64,000 nucleotides of DNA from the NCBI RefSeq assembly GCF_002443255.2, contig NW_019211455.1, forward strand, positions 20,497,126 through 20,561,125, written 5' to 3'. Below, piece by piece: positions 38,136-49,433 of this stretch. The position numbers and the translations under genes are program-made. The notes beneath the pieces were generated by a model. The model was not told the origin of the DNA, searched no databases, and saw only the letters and a program-made list of their open reading frames with translations. Every line of letters starts with the position of its first letter. Position 1 is the first letter of the stretch. The DNA comes from Varroa destructor. Taxonomy: Eukaryota > Arthropoda > Arachnida > Mesostigmata > Varroidae.

Positions 38136-40934
38136 TTAATTAAAAAACTTTAAGGATTACAAAGAATAGTTTCAATATTGGTAATGCTTGACGTGAACGG
38201 CAGTAAAGGATGCTTCTTTGCGTAGGCAGCTCTAACAGATTAAGCTAATTACAGCACGGTCCGGTCACAGTTTAAGCTCCGGCGAACTAGTACCCCGTCT
38301 AGCGTCAAAATCGAGTGCAAAGAAGGCCTTGTGCTGGAAGAACTCATTGCAGATGTGCAATATGATGTTTAGATCGCTGAAAATTTTTTGTGTGGAAAAG
38401 ATGCGTTTTGCATCGGGATGAGACCGTAGAAATCATCAGGATAACCCAATGTTCTGAATCAACTCCGCAGGGTGCCTGAGCCCCTGGACGATATGAAACT
38501 GCGCTGGACAGCAGACAAATTGAATATACTTAATATTGGTTTGCGCCCACCGAGCCAATTTATATTAAATTAATTAACATTACTGTTATTTAGGATGCTG
38601 TTTTTGTCAATAGCAAAGCTAAACTAGCAAGGAGTTTTTCAATGATAGAGGCATTCTGGTTTAACACAATAGATGGTTAGAAAATAATGAATAGGAAATA
38701 AACTACTAAATCAAGGAACGCCCTTTTACTACTCAGCTTCTTATATATTCATCAATTTTACGATGCCTAAACAGAAGAAACATTCCTCCATTATGTTTTC
38801 AAATTGTAAATAGCAAACTCAATAATAATATAAATAAATTAACGATTAACGAAATATTCTATTGACGAAAAAAGGAAGACACTTTGTTATAAAGTAATTC
38901 GTTACATATTACAGTAGGGGATAATCGGGTAACTCTATCAAACGTCGGTCCTAAGTTAAAGTAACAGCTACAGTTAAAAGAGACAAATAGTTTGGAGCAC
39001 TGAAAATTGAAAAAGTTTCGTTTAAGCTGGGGCAAAGTGATGCGAGCTTATAAAGCTGAATCGAGTGATTACGATGAGAAGTAAATGCTAAAGAGTGTAG
39101 AGGTAACGTACATATGCAATTTCTAGACAAGCCGAGCTAACGTGGCGGACTAAAAGGGCATCGTCAACCAACTTCGATTCTTTACTTAGTGACAGATTTT
39201 TTTTTATTAGATAACACATTGTATATACACTCAACAACTCGCACTAGTAAGTCCATGATGGAGTCAAATAGTGAGGCTAGAATAAAAACGGAATTTTATA
39301 AGCCTGGACGATTACGAGGATCGTCATGCTTGACGTATCGCCTTTAGGAATAAATGTAGGAGTTTGTAATATATTTTAGATAGACTTTAACGGCTAAACA
39401 AATTATTGTTCGTCTCTCCTGATGATTTCAAAATAGGCCAACCAGGAACGGTTCAGCTGCTACTTACTGCAGCTGGTAAACTACAGCTAATTTTACGGCA
39501 AAAAAGGCAAAGTAATTTGTTTGATAGCATTGTTTGATTGACTGTGTAGACTTTTTGTTACCACCACATACCTTAACTGACGCCGCCATATATATATACA
39601 TTCAAATATAGTTTCTCTTAGTAGTTTTAATATTCATTCGGACCGTTAACCAAATTGACAGAATTTCCTCTGAAGGTCTTACTGCTCTTTGATCTTTGGA
39701 TATAGATTGGATGTTAACTTGGTAGAGTGAGCAGCGGTGGAATAAGTAAACGTCGAAAATGTCCTACGAGTGGTTGGCAACGATTGAGAGTTTCTAAAAC
39801 TTTTGAATTTAGCACTGAATCTGCTTTTCAAGACCTGAACCTAAAGGGGATGGTACCTTGACATCTTCTACGCCTTTTTTTCGACAGAATAACCTAAAAA
39901 CATTTTTTTCTAAGCTATATTTTATGTATTTTGCCTAACCTGTTTGAGCTTGGTATATTTGATATAAATTATAGACAGAAGATAAAAATTGTTTTTTTTT
40001 TTTTCTTTTTAACATAATGTATCATTACTCTACCAATAATGAAATGTCTTTGGGATTCTGCCCAGACGTCGTTGTAATAAAATTCTTCAACAGCGTGTTC
40101 TAAGCCGCTGTCATATCGAGGAAACCTCTCGATCAGGCATCTTCTCCTATGTCGTTTATGGCAAAAATGCATTGTCTTTAGTTTACCTTGACATATAGTG
40201 TGCATAGTATGAATGACTATTTTTTTTCTTTTAACTAAAAAAGAATATAATAAGATAAGGATCATCAGTAAAAAAATTGTGTGTACATGTGCGTATGTAG
40301 AATTGAAGATGTACACTTGTACAATTACTAGTGTTCTACATAGTTCCCAGAAACGATGATCGGTCTTAATCATGACTTCAAGCGCAGAAGGTGGTTTCAT
40401 TTCATTATCCTTAGTTCAGCTTAACCATACGTCCGAATAAATAACGAATAGACATGAAAGAAATTAGGTTTTTATTGTGATTGCGTTGTGTCGTTGTGCA
40501 TAGCGGGGATATTCGTATTGGACATCTCCTTGAAGTATCTCGAAGGACCTTGATTGGTTTCTTCAAGATCGATTCAAATGGCTTGTTTAAATATTGTTCC
40601 TTCAGTCAACACAGAATACTCCGTGATCACACATTCAACTGATAACGACAACGATAGGCCTATGCTTAAACACTTACTGAAGTCAGTTTTAAAGGGTGTG
40701 CAGTTTACCTGATGCAATATTTTCTTTCTATTATACAAATACACATTTTTAGCAAAAAGAGAAAGTCATTAAGAAGGTAACCACAGTAATAATAAGCCTC
40801 TGACTGAACTTATTAACCAGTTATTTTCGTGTTTTCTCCCTAAGTTGAGACTCCTTCGAAATATTCAGTACTGTTGCCGGTCTAGATGCCGCCCCTAGAT
40901 ACTTTGAGGCAGCGATAATACAGTTGCGACTTCT
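38136..40934. other. stretch without supported gene
   Basis: Minus-strand segments at about 38290-38515 look coding-like but are split by stops and frame changes. A 143-codon minus frame (39969-40400) includes a hydrophilic portion (IERFPRYDSGLEHAVEEF) with no assignable family; its C-terminus reads through a T/A homopolymer and is probably spurious. The rest is AT-rich, with a TA tract near 39589-39600. Confidence 0.35.
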
Positions 40935-42074
40935 ATGCAGAATCTCGTCGATACCGAAAATCTGATGAATCAGCTAAACAGCAGACAATTTATTTGGAGA
41001 TTTGCTCATTTTCGCGGATCTTAAACGAGCAACTCAAGCTTTAGTATTAAGTATAAATGAGTGACTTTGAATTAAAATGTAAGGAAGATGACATTTTTGG
41101 GTCTGAAAGATCCAGTCATCGAAAACTTCAAATTTAGGCACCTTTGAATTTGGCCGTATGTCTGAGGCGACGATGATCTAATTTTTCCAGACAGAAAAGT
41201 TGACTTGGACCTGAGCCTAACAGGGGTTGCCCAGATCCTAGGATTCGATGAAGTAATTCGGCAGTGTCGTACATTCTTAAAGGCGAACTCGAATATTGAC
41301 AATGTGGTCGAAATCGACAGTACCAGTGATTCATGGCTTTGCGTTGTACTTTTTGGGAAAAATACCACTTTACCAATAACACTAGACCCGTCTCTTGACA
41401 ATGTCAATACTGTTCCAGTGAATATGCTTTTAGAGAAAAGACCACCTGGTGGTATAAAATGAGGGCATAAGGCTTCAGATATTCGAGACCTTGTTCAGTA
41501 ACGAGGGAGCCAGCAGAATGAAGCATGCGGAAGGATTTAAGGACCTTCTATAGTTGCCATTTTTAAAGATGAACAGTGGTTTGCTGAACATTGCGGGTCC
41601 AATCTGGAGAATACCAGAAATCCAAGTTGCTGAGTGCTAGCGCTGAAGCAAAAAATACATCAAGCTCCATTGTCATATGCTGTGGCAGCGAACTGATGTT
41701 AACAAATCACGGGTTGTATTTCTGGCTTACAGCTTTTTGGGGTACGGCCAAGATGTCGTCGGCAAAGGCTTGTTTATGGAGATGCTTGGAGTGTAGATTG
41801 CAGAGGTTTACGGTTACATAATTTCTTTGATCAACTGGGAGGCAAAACGCTTTGCGATGAGCTTCGTAGCGCAGATCAAGCAAGACTCAATGACCCGAAT
41901 TGGATACAATTTAGATTCAATGCGCTTCCAAATGCGCATATTAAGAAGTTGCAGGTAACTACGCGAGACGGTATCCGCGTGTCAGCAGAAAACTTAAGAG
42001 GTGAATGTAACCATTCCGACGACTTCAACGTCGGCATGGCAGCCACTTCCAGCAAGGTTCGGGATGTCAGTTAA
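40935..42074 (+). pseudogene. BTB-BACK domain protein, frame-broken copy
   Basis: BTB domains dimerise and, with a following BACK domain, often form cullin-3 ubiquitin-ligase adaptors (kelch-like and BTBD families). An ATG at 40935 opens a short frame (MQNLVDTENLMNQLNS). The BTB core then continues in other frames: DLLIFADLK..ALVLSI (about 41002-41055), then LKDPVIENFKFRHL (about 41107-41148), then RKVDLDLSLTGVAQILGFDE (41193-41252) leading into VIRQCRTFLKANSNIDNVVE. The last part is the typical BTB C-terminal helix pair and entry into BACK. A BACK-like stretch follows at 41840-42020 (LCDELRSADQARL; LPNAHIKKL; IRVSAENL) and ends at TAA 42072-42074. At least three frame changes separate these blocks, so no single product is possible as written. 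No kelch repeats were seen downstream. Either this is a pseudogene, or indels in the assembly and small introns explain the breaks. BTB is firm; BACK is moderate. Confidence 0.75.
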
Positions 42075-42382
42075 AAAGAATGTTACGGATGGTTGTATCG
42101 ACTGATTAGCATTTTGTTTCACAATACAGCCACTTTAAAGAATTCGTAAGCACTTATCAACACCCGTATTGGAGACTTCAATATAGAAAGATCGCAGCCA
42201 TTCGCTTGAAATTGTTTGCTTAGCCTCTCATCTTCGATGTTTAAAAAATGAGACATCATGGAGCGGACCGATAACTTTTAATTTCTATAGATCCTTTAAT
42301 GTTAATAATGAGCTATAACTGTGAAAAAAAAAAGGCTAAGGACAAATCATGCCTGTGCTTACAACGCACCCTGACGACTCAC

Positions 42383-42689
42383 CCCTTTTGCGTACGATCC
42401 ATCAAGAAATCAATTGGTTCATGACCAATTCTATCTATGACCATGTAGGTTTTGGTGGTAAAGTTATCATTTGTTGACTTGATGAAGATTCCGAAGTAAG
42501 GAGAGATGTCGAAATATGTCGAAACAAACAGATTTGATGAAGGGTAACTGTTTAAGGTGTTGGCCCTAAGTGCGTGATGGAAACTTGACTTGTCGCTCAA
42601 TTCTGAACACTTCGAAAAGACGACGAATATGCGTAGCGCATTTGAAAACAGAAATTTGTGGTAAAGCCTAACATAGGCACAGCCTTAAA
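42383..42689 (-). CDS. candidate exon with strong splice donor, unassigned
   Basis: The minus strand is open for about 103 codons after a TAA at 42690-42692. It ends at a near-consensus donor, GGG|GTGAGT, whose GT lies at 42381-42382. A weak acceptor (a T-rich tract ending in TTTAAG) sits at its upstream edge. The residues look protein-like (NLFVSTYFDISPYFGIFIK, then TYMVIDRIGHEPIDFLMD). I do not recognise the family. It faces the BTB-BACK remnant 300 bases away on the opposite strand. Confidence 0.22.
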
Positions 42690-42718
42690 TTGTTTAAAGA
42701 AAACTATACATAAAACAA

Positions 42719-42746
42719 AAATAATATAATAATAATAATAATAATA
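42719..42746. repeat. (AAT)n microsatellite
   Basis: AAT/ATA units run for about 28 bases with one interruption. Confidence 0.85.
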
Positions 42747-43364
42747 GTAACGGTAACTAAAGTTGGATGAAACGCTTTGCCCTCATCAATTGCCGATATC
42801 ATATGAGTGGGCGTTCCCGGCCCGGCGGCATATACTATACACATTAGAAAGAGTAAATTTGTCCGTGGGAAACTTCTTCGTTGCGGCTTCGACTAATCTT
42901 CAATCGTTTCTCGGGTGCTTACGTTAATTTTGTTTTAACTTAATTGGAGATGACAGCGTACCTGTCAACCTCATACAAAGCACACTAATGTTCTGCGGTT
43001 GAAAAATAATAAATATTCTTATTTGTGTACACTAAAAAGCTGAGTTTAATAAATAGTATTGTTTAATGGAGCTATTTATTTAATGGAACGAACTGGTTAT
43101 ATATATGGACTATAGCTATAGTTGAAAGAGACTAAAGATTAGACACATTACTATGTGTAAATAAAGAAAGTTGTTAAAAAAGCATTGACCGTTATGTCAG
43201 CTAGATGACTTTCGAGTCACATGTTAGGTAATATATACGTCACGTCAGTTGGTGTGCTTTAAGAGCTGAAATTCGCCAGTAATAAATGTATCAAAGTTGT
43301 TTTTATTCAGAGTCAATATAGGATACCTTAAATAAAAACGAAATTGCCTTAAGCAAAAATTCAT
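42747..43364. other. gene-free stretch before mariner
   Basis: This is AT-rich sequence that should contain the 5' end and terminal inverted repeat of the mariner copy. I could not identify a convincing terminal repeat; TTGGTG near 43250 is the only hint. Confidence 0.4.
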
Positions 43365-43914
43365 AAAAAAAAATAATTTTATTAGGCTAAAGGCACAAAA
43401 CTGATGTTTTTTATGCGTTATCGGGAGAAATGGCCCAAGGTTGTTCTGAAAATTTCGATGTGAAAGGTACCCCACGTAGTGGTTGATCGATTACGGAAAG
43501 CGTCGATGGAAGAACGTTGAGCAAGATTAACAAGTTGACATCACCGAAGTATTGAACATCCACCGTTGAACAGGTTGAAATCATCATTTGAAGAAATCTA
43601 GTTGTAAACACAGGATCGGTCACACGAACTGGTGCCAAACAACTTACTCGATCGTACTTCCACCACAACAATGCTAGACCACACATGTTTTTAGTTGCTC
43701 GGCAAAAATTGAGAAAATTTGAATGGAAAATTTTCACACCTTCGCCGTATAGCCTACATGTTGCACGATCAGATAATCATCTGTTTCGATCTCTGCAGAA
43801 CTATTTTATTGGTGATTTTTCGTTTAGAAAGAGCTAGTGAAGATCTAGAGTGGTGCGACGATGGTGCTACCGGAAAAATAGTGGAGGTTCGTTGATAATA
43901 GTGGCGCCTAGACT
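43365..43914 (+). pseudogene. mariner (Tc1/mariner, DD34D) transposase fossil
   Basis: Mariner transposases cut and paste their element at TA sites using three catalytic aspartates. Visible in order: a degraded N-terminus (about 43365-43440); FDVKGTPRSG at 43454-43483, followed by TGA where the family has an arginine (CGA to TGA); SITESVD; SHELVPNNLLDR at 43620-43655, matching the family's WVPHEL and NNLLDR block; then an abrupt join to HHNNARPH (43661-43684), where the second catalytic D is N; LVARQKLRKF; PYS; SDNHLF with the third D retained (43769-43786); LQNYF; and a C-terminal LPEK-stop-W..VDNSGA near 43868-43910. The roughly 90 residues between NNLLDR and HHDNARPH, including the first catalytic D, are missing. 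Several frameshifts and stops make it dead. It is about 550 bp against the usual coding length near 1 kb. Confidence 0.93.
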
Positions 43915-46395
43915 ACCTATATACTATGGAAGTGTAGTCAAGGGATTTCTGATGTTGTACATATAATGCAGTGTTTAATCAGATACTCGCAGGAACACAT
44001 CTGACGATAGCTAGTACATCAATTGTCGAAATGACTCGAGCGTCACTTTGTGACGTTCATACATCGAAAGTTATCATTAGAAATGAGTGTTTGAATATAC
44101 CATGAATGGTACGGTGGGCATAAAACCTAAAAAACAGGGAAGAACTCAGTTTGGACACATTCTAGGAAAACTAATATATATCATTGTAATTTGTATTTAT
44201 GTCCAATTTGATCGCGTCATTGAACCACTGTTGAAGCGCCAGCACTTGGTCATTCTCTAATGATTCTGGTATTGTAAAAGTGAAGGTCTGACCTGCGGCT
44301 AGCTTGCCTAGCTAGTACATCCTTTTGTCAAAACTCCTTATATATATATATATATGCTTAGCAGGCGGGTAAGTAGGCAACTTAGTTAACTTTCATTAAG
44401 TTAAGGTTTATTCATATGTATGTTCGCATCTAAATACTTTTCAAGTATTCATCACTTTCAATTTACGGATGACTATCAAACGTTCACTACACAACATATA
44501 GTTGAGACTTGCACTTCTACACGGAACTACTCGAAACAACTTCATTCTAAAAGAATCCGCTACGATTCTATAGAGATCTGTAGAACGGATAGGCTTCGAA
44601 CCGAGGCTTCTTGTAGGCCTACAGTAATAGGTTATAGACGTATCTGAAAGCCCATTCTTCTTTTAATTTGAGGATCCTTTGTATGGAAAACCTTACCATT
44701 TACATAATTGAATTCAGCCCAAGAAAATTTTGGGAGGTTTTGTCAGGATTCTGGTGTATACTTTTTTGCATTTAGGCAGATCACGTAAAAATACATGTAA
44801 AGTATGTATACTCTATAAAACATGATGTTGTGTAAATCAGTCGATCTTAACATTTCTTATCTGAGCGGAAAATGGTACGCGTGGTACAGATACACCACGT
44901 AACATAATTTTCCAGTATTTTCGAATCATTCAGATGACATCTTTTCTAATAGTTTATTTTATTCGGATGAGGTAGGCCATAGAACCGAAGATTTGCGAGT
45001 AGCAGGTGTTCGGCTTTAATCTAATAGGGCAGATATAAATTAGTACAGTGTTAAGCCTGCGAAGTTGCTAAAGTAAATTATTAATTAATCTTACTCATTT
45101 GAGTACTTATGGCCTTATTGACACAAGCAGATTGTTTGTTCCGACTCAACGGCAGCACCGGGAATGTTTGCTTAACCCAGTTTGTCCTGATCAACAGAAC
45201 TCCGTTTGAAACACATTTGTGGGCGTAGTACTGCAGAAATGCGGTAAATCAATATAACTAACTGGGCATGTGTGGCTGCGATCGGAAGCTGACTTTGGCG
45301 GATTGTCTATAGAAACTCTATGGGTAATGGCGTTGCGCCAAATTGGATTTAGCAATTACGATACCATTTCATTCGTATTGAGATAATTCTTTTAGAGCTT
45401 AACAGAGGAAGGCTAGCAACATGTGACACTTCTGCAAAACGGACAACAAGCCATCTATGCATAGGCCGGCGCTCTCACGCTAGCCAAGAGCTAGGCCAAA
45501 CCAAATAATAGAAGAGTGCGGTGGGCCTAACAGAATGTTACGCAAAGTGAGTCTTCGACCGTAGAATGTCCTTCGATCGACTAATACACTGTGCAGTTTG
45601 TGTCCCCTATTCTTAACTTATAATTCCCTAACTTCAACTATGTCCTTGCTTTGCCAGTTAGCTTCTGTACGTTAATATGTAGCCAGGTAAATGGTTCAAT
45701 GACGTTTAAGCAAACGTCGCAAGTGTCCTCGCAATCTTTAAATCTTTCACAGTATCATTTGGTGCCTAAAATAGAATGCTGTAACACGAATTCCAGTTAA
45801 CTTCCGAACGAATTCCAGAAAACCGACTGAGACATAACCGAGATAAGACTGTTTTATTAAACTCAAGTACTGAACCATTGAGACGCTTATCACAAACCAA
45901 TAACAGGTATCTTTACTAATGTCAGTTAATTAGTCAAGATATCTGGCAGGTACCAGAGATAAGGCCAGCAACGAACTCTAACAAACACAGCAAACAAAAG
46001 GGTCATCCGCTCTGCGCTGGCTTATTAGATTTTGTCGCCAAGTAAACTAGGACTATTCCAGAATGAATGAAACTCGCCTTCTGATGACTACTACCTTTAA
46101 ATGACTACAATCTTTGAAGCTAAGCAAAAACAAGCGCACGTACGTACTAATATGGGAGTTATTTATTTTTAGCTCGATCTTCCGAGTAGTTGGATATTGA
46201 TCTTACGGTGTATGGCTTTAGCATTGTGTATATGACATTGTCGATTTGTATATGTAGATTAAAGCAAGTAAACACCTTAACCTAACTGCCACTAAGTGGT
46301 TCTCTTTTTTGGTGCAGATTCTTCATCTAACTGCCAAATAGGATTGTGACTGCTATGATGTTTTACAGACCCATTTACTACGTATACAGACGTGT
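43915..46395. other. gene-free stretch
   Basis: The 3' end of the mariner must fall just inside, but no terminal repeat was recognised. A (TA)8 tract lies at 44339-44355. No other gene is supported. Confidence 0.45.
44339..44355. repeat. (TA)8 microsatellite
   Basis: Seventeen bases alternate TA. Confidence 0.9.
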
Positions 46396-46626
46396 TCAGT
46401 GCGGGTCAACTGCTACTTTTATGTCATGAACTTCGAACAACGGGTGCTCATATACAACCGTAAGTGGTGTTCTGCCGTCAACCGAAAGTGGATGAGATCC
46501 GCTGTCCGCGATAAGGGTCCCTTGCAGTTCTATCCGCGTCGATTCGATCTGACTAAATAGTGTTTGATTATTTACTGGGTCATTAAGCAGTACTATTCGG
46601 CTGGCGCCTAGCAAGTTTTGTAAAAA
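46396..46626 (-). CDS. unassigned coding-like frame
   Basis: The frame is open for 77 codons between a TAG (46627-46629) and a TGA (46396-46398). There is no ATG near the start, so it would have to be an exon or a fragment. The residues alternate in a beta-strand-like way (SRIVLLNDP; STRIELQGTLI; PLTVVYEHP). I considered a viral capsid-type protein because of this pattern but found no diagnostic motif. It may also be a chance frame. Confidence 0.18.
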   Translation of the reverse strand, partial: FLQNLLGASRIVLLNDPVNNQTLFSQIESTRIELQGTLIADSGSHPLSVDGRTPLTVVYEHPLFEVHDIKVAVDPH

Positions 46627-48017
46627 CTACCCTACGTGCTCTAATAGGACATACACTACACGACCTAACAAGGCTAAAGGGGTTAGAAATGTCTTCCAAA
46701 TGTAATTCGAAGATATATTCAGCTTTTCTTTTTTTTTTATTATTTAATAATTTCTTACATTTCTAGGCGTGTACAGGTATTGACAGCCTTGGCTAATGCA
46801 TTATGAACAAATAGCCTGTATTTGATTTCGCAATCGCATTATCTCAACGCTGAGGATATTGGGCCCTTTTTTAGCAGTAGCACATTATTCTATTACGTCG
46901 TTTCTATTGTGCAGTGGAACCACAGGCCTTCACTTTAGGCGATTGTCGGTGGAAGTTCAGTAACACACTAAACGATGCCATATGGATGTATGGGACGTCT
47001 GTACCTTCGTGCTTAGACGGATTTCGACCATCTCCATATCTTGCAAATTACCTGCAACTCTGCTGAGATAACTACATTTTTATACATGTTCCTCCTTTCA
47101 AATTACATTATATTACCTATAACTTTTCTTTATTTCGTGAACTCATATCGTTTTGGTGCTTTCCCTACCAGCTTCGAACCAGAATTAAAACGGGCAACAA
47201 TTCAGGACTAAGGGCAGAGAGAAAAAGTATGAACTGGGTACTACGGCAGAAGAAAAACATTGGATAAAGCTGCACACTATCATAACGAACATCGAAAAGT
47301 GAAAGTTACAACTGGCCAACAGAACGTACATGCAAACTACTTGAAAAAAAAGGCTCTTACTGGTCTAAGTGGCTGGCTATGTTCATAATTACCTGATGGG
47401 GATGCTTTTATTAGTACACTTACCTTTTCTTATCTAGTTGTCCCTTTCTGTCAGCTTACAAACTTACCATTCAGCAAGAAGCTTTCCACAGCATTTGCTG
47501 CAACACGTAGAACACAGAGACAGCAATACGATGGACATTAGAACCATTGCTACCGCTCTGCTCTTGCTGACGGCCTATGTGCTACGTGACCTCTGTCGGG
47601 AGGTGGCCATTAGTTAATAGGTAGATGGGACGAAGAGATCCTGTCGCTCTGTCATGAAGCAGTGGTCGCCATCATGTTGTCACAGATTCTATTCTATTAC
47701 AAGCAAACCGGTTACTACTGTCATTGTCGTCTTCTACACTGCGCTGTCTATCGCATCTTGCCTCCTACACCCGTAGCTTTACGTATAGCTTTAGCCATGC
47801 TATGACAGCATTCAAGCGAAGACCTACAGGACGAGACAAGGCAGAAAAAGCTTGGCGTTCTAAAAACCAGAGGAAAAATGATATAGGCAAGAGCAGAGAG
47901 TGACACTTTTTTACCAAATAATAGCTAACATCATGAGATGTTACTTGCTAAAATTAGTGCATCCTATATGTCCTTTTTGACCCTTCGACCGCCAGAGACT
48001 GGGTATAACAGACAGTA
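46627..48017. other. gene-free stretch
   Basis: A T run lies near 46730-46738. No gene, repeat family or RNA gene was recognised. Confidence 0.5.
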
Positions 48018-48080
48018 CAACTAGCTGCCCAGCTCTAGTTGTCCCAACTAGAGCTGGCTTTAGTAGCTGGGCTTTAGTTG
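48018..48080. repeat. nested inverted repeat (hairpin within hairpin)
   Basis: The inner arms ccagctctagttg (48029-48041) and its exact complement (48045-48057) flank a 3-base loop. Outer arms, caactagctgcccagct (48018-48034) and agctgggctttagttg (48065-48080), are complementary apart from a small bulge. Because the inner and outer arms overlap and share the agctgg/tagttg core, the sequence can fold in at least two alternative ways. Confidence 0.8.
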
Positions 48081-48772
48081 TTCACTAAAGAACTAATGGT
48101 CCCTTCAAGTGCTACAGGGATTTTTTGCTAAAATACGAGACATACTTTACTACGACAACTACTAGCGTCACTACCATAACGATAGACTAAACCTATTGCG
48201 TATGCGCCATCCGCTCTGGCCGCATGAAGCGTTTCGAGAATCGACAGCGAACGACACGACCGTATTGTTGAAAAACGCATGTTTGAAAACAATGACCAGA
48301 TAATGATAGTGAGCTATATGCTGTTGTTGATCCTTTTCCTTGAAAACGCTGTGGTTCTTTCATAAGCTGGATGTCCTGTAGACAAGAAACTGACATTGTC
48401 TATGCATCAACTGTAGAATGTTATTTACTCATTGCAATAGATATTGCGTATGGCAAATGTGATACGAGTAGCCGGCTCGGGAAAATAAATTAATTTTTTA
48501 CAAATTTTCTACATAATGGATAATTGTGTGCGCTTTCCAATAGGTATTTTGCTTGTAAATCGCTTTTAAAATATACGCGATTCTTAGTAAGAACTGCCAG
48601 TGAACTTTTTTAATACTGCATTCTATGAATCAAAGGAGAAGTTTTCAATCAGAGATACGTATGAGAAGGCGAGAGAGAAATCTTTCATCGCACCCGTCAG
48701 TGACTCCATATCGATCTGATGATGATATGTCTAAGCCCGTGCAGGACTGGCTTAACCGAACCCCGCATTCAA
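48081..48772. other. gene-free stretch
   Basis: There is a 67-codon minus frame (48193-48396) with no motif, and otherwise AT-rich sequence. Confidence 0.45.
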
Positions 48773-48991
48773 TCACGCAATGCTGGAATCGCATAAACCT
48801 TTAAATAAAATGGCCGCTTCGAAGGATAAAGAGCTTTTTACAGCAATTTCGCCTTCTTGAAGAAGATGCAGTGGTGTCACGCTATCTTCACCAAATAACG
48901 TCCTTTGCGACATGATTTCCCTTAAGCACGCCCATAAGTCGTCTGGACGTAGTACGACACGGCGATGCTTTATATTAAGAACCACTATGAT
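48773..48991 (-). CDS. candidate exon, possibly DUF4419-like
   Basis: The frame is open for 73 codons to a TGA. It begins directly after CCAGCTAG, which could serve as a splice acceptor. The segment VVLRPDDLWACL (residues about 12-23) resembles the conserved LxPDDvW block of DUF4419 proteins, a family of unknown function. The remainder (LFGEDSVTPLHLL; EIAVKSSLSFEAAIL) is protein-like but not diagnostic. The assignment rests on one short motif; a chance frame remains possible. Confidence 0.22.
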   Translation of the reverse strand: MIVVLNIKHRRVVLRPDDLWACLREIMSQRTLFGEDSVTPLHLLQEGEIAVKSSLSFEAAILFKGLCDSSIA

Positions 48992-49291
48992 CTAGCTGGT
49001 GAACCCTGTACATGTTTGAGTATTTCCTTTCACGTAATTTTCCTTATATTTGCTAGCAAAACGTATTCGTTAAAAACATGAATTGTTTATCTACCGGTAA
49101 CGACATAGACTGTGCTTGAGTTGCTCAATTCATATAAAACTTATGGGAACTTTTCTATTATCGACATGAACTTGTCTTTGCGCCCCCTTTGCCACAAATT
49201 GACGTTCATTTTTAGCTTTTACGTGCGATGCCAGATGTGTGTATTTGGTGCTATTCTCTTCTACAATAGTCCTGAGCTTTTCCTCTTTTAG

Positions 49292-49388
49292 CTATTGTCA
49301 GTTAAAAGACGCCGCTGAGCTTCAGGCACTTTGCGGGTCATTTAAATGGAGTCCTGCTGAGAGCCATTGCGATCTCTGCGCGAGAGCG
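49292..49388 (+). CDS. candidate internal exon, unassigned
   Basis: A strong pyrimidine tract and AG (TTTTCCTCTTTTAG) end at 49291. A GT donor (GCG|GTAGCG) could follow at 49389, and the frame continues open to 49433. The encoded segment (ELQALCGSFKWSPAESHCDL) has three cysteines in a C-x12-C-x2-C spacing. No family is recognised. Confidence 0.14.
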
Positions 49389-49433
49389 GTAGCGCTGGAT
49401 TTCGCCATTTCGCCAAGAACGGCTGAAAGCTAA

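Noticed and set aside
39969..40400. 143-codon minus frame with a possible transposase-like C-terminus
   Set aside because: I compared it with mariner and hAT C-termini and found no ordered landmarks; the end is translated homopolymer.
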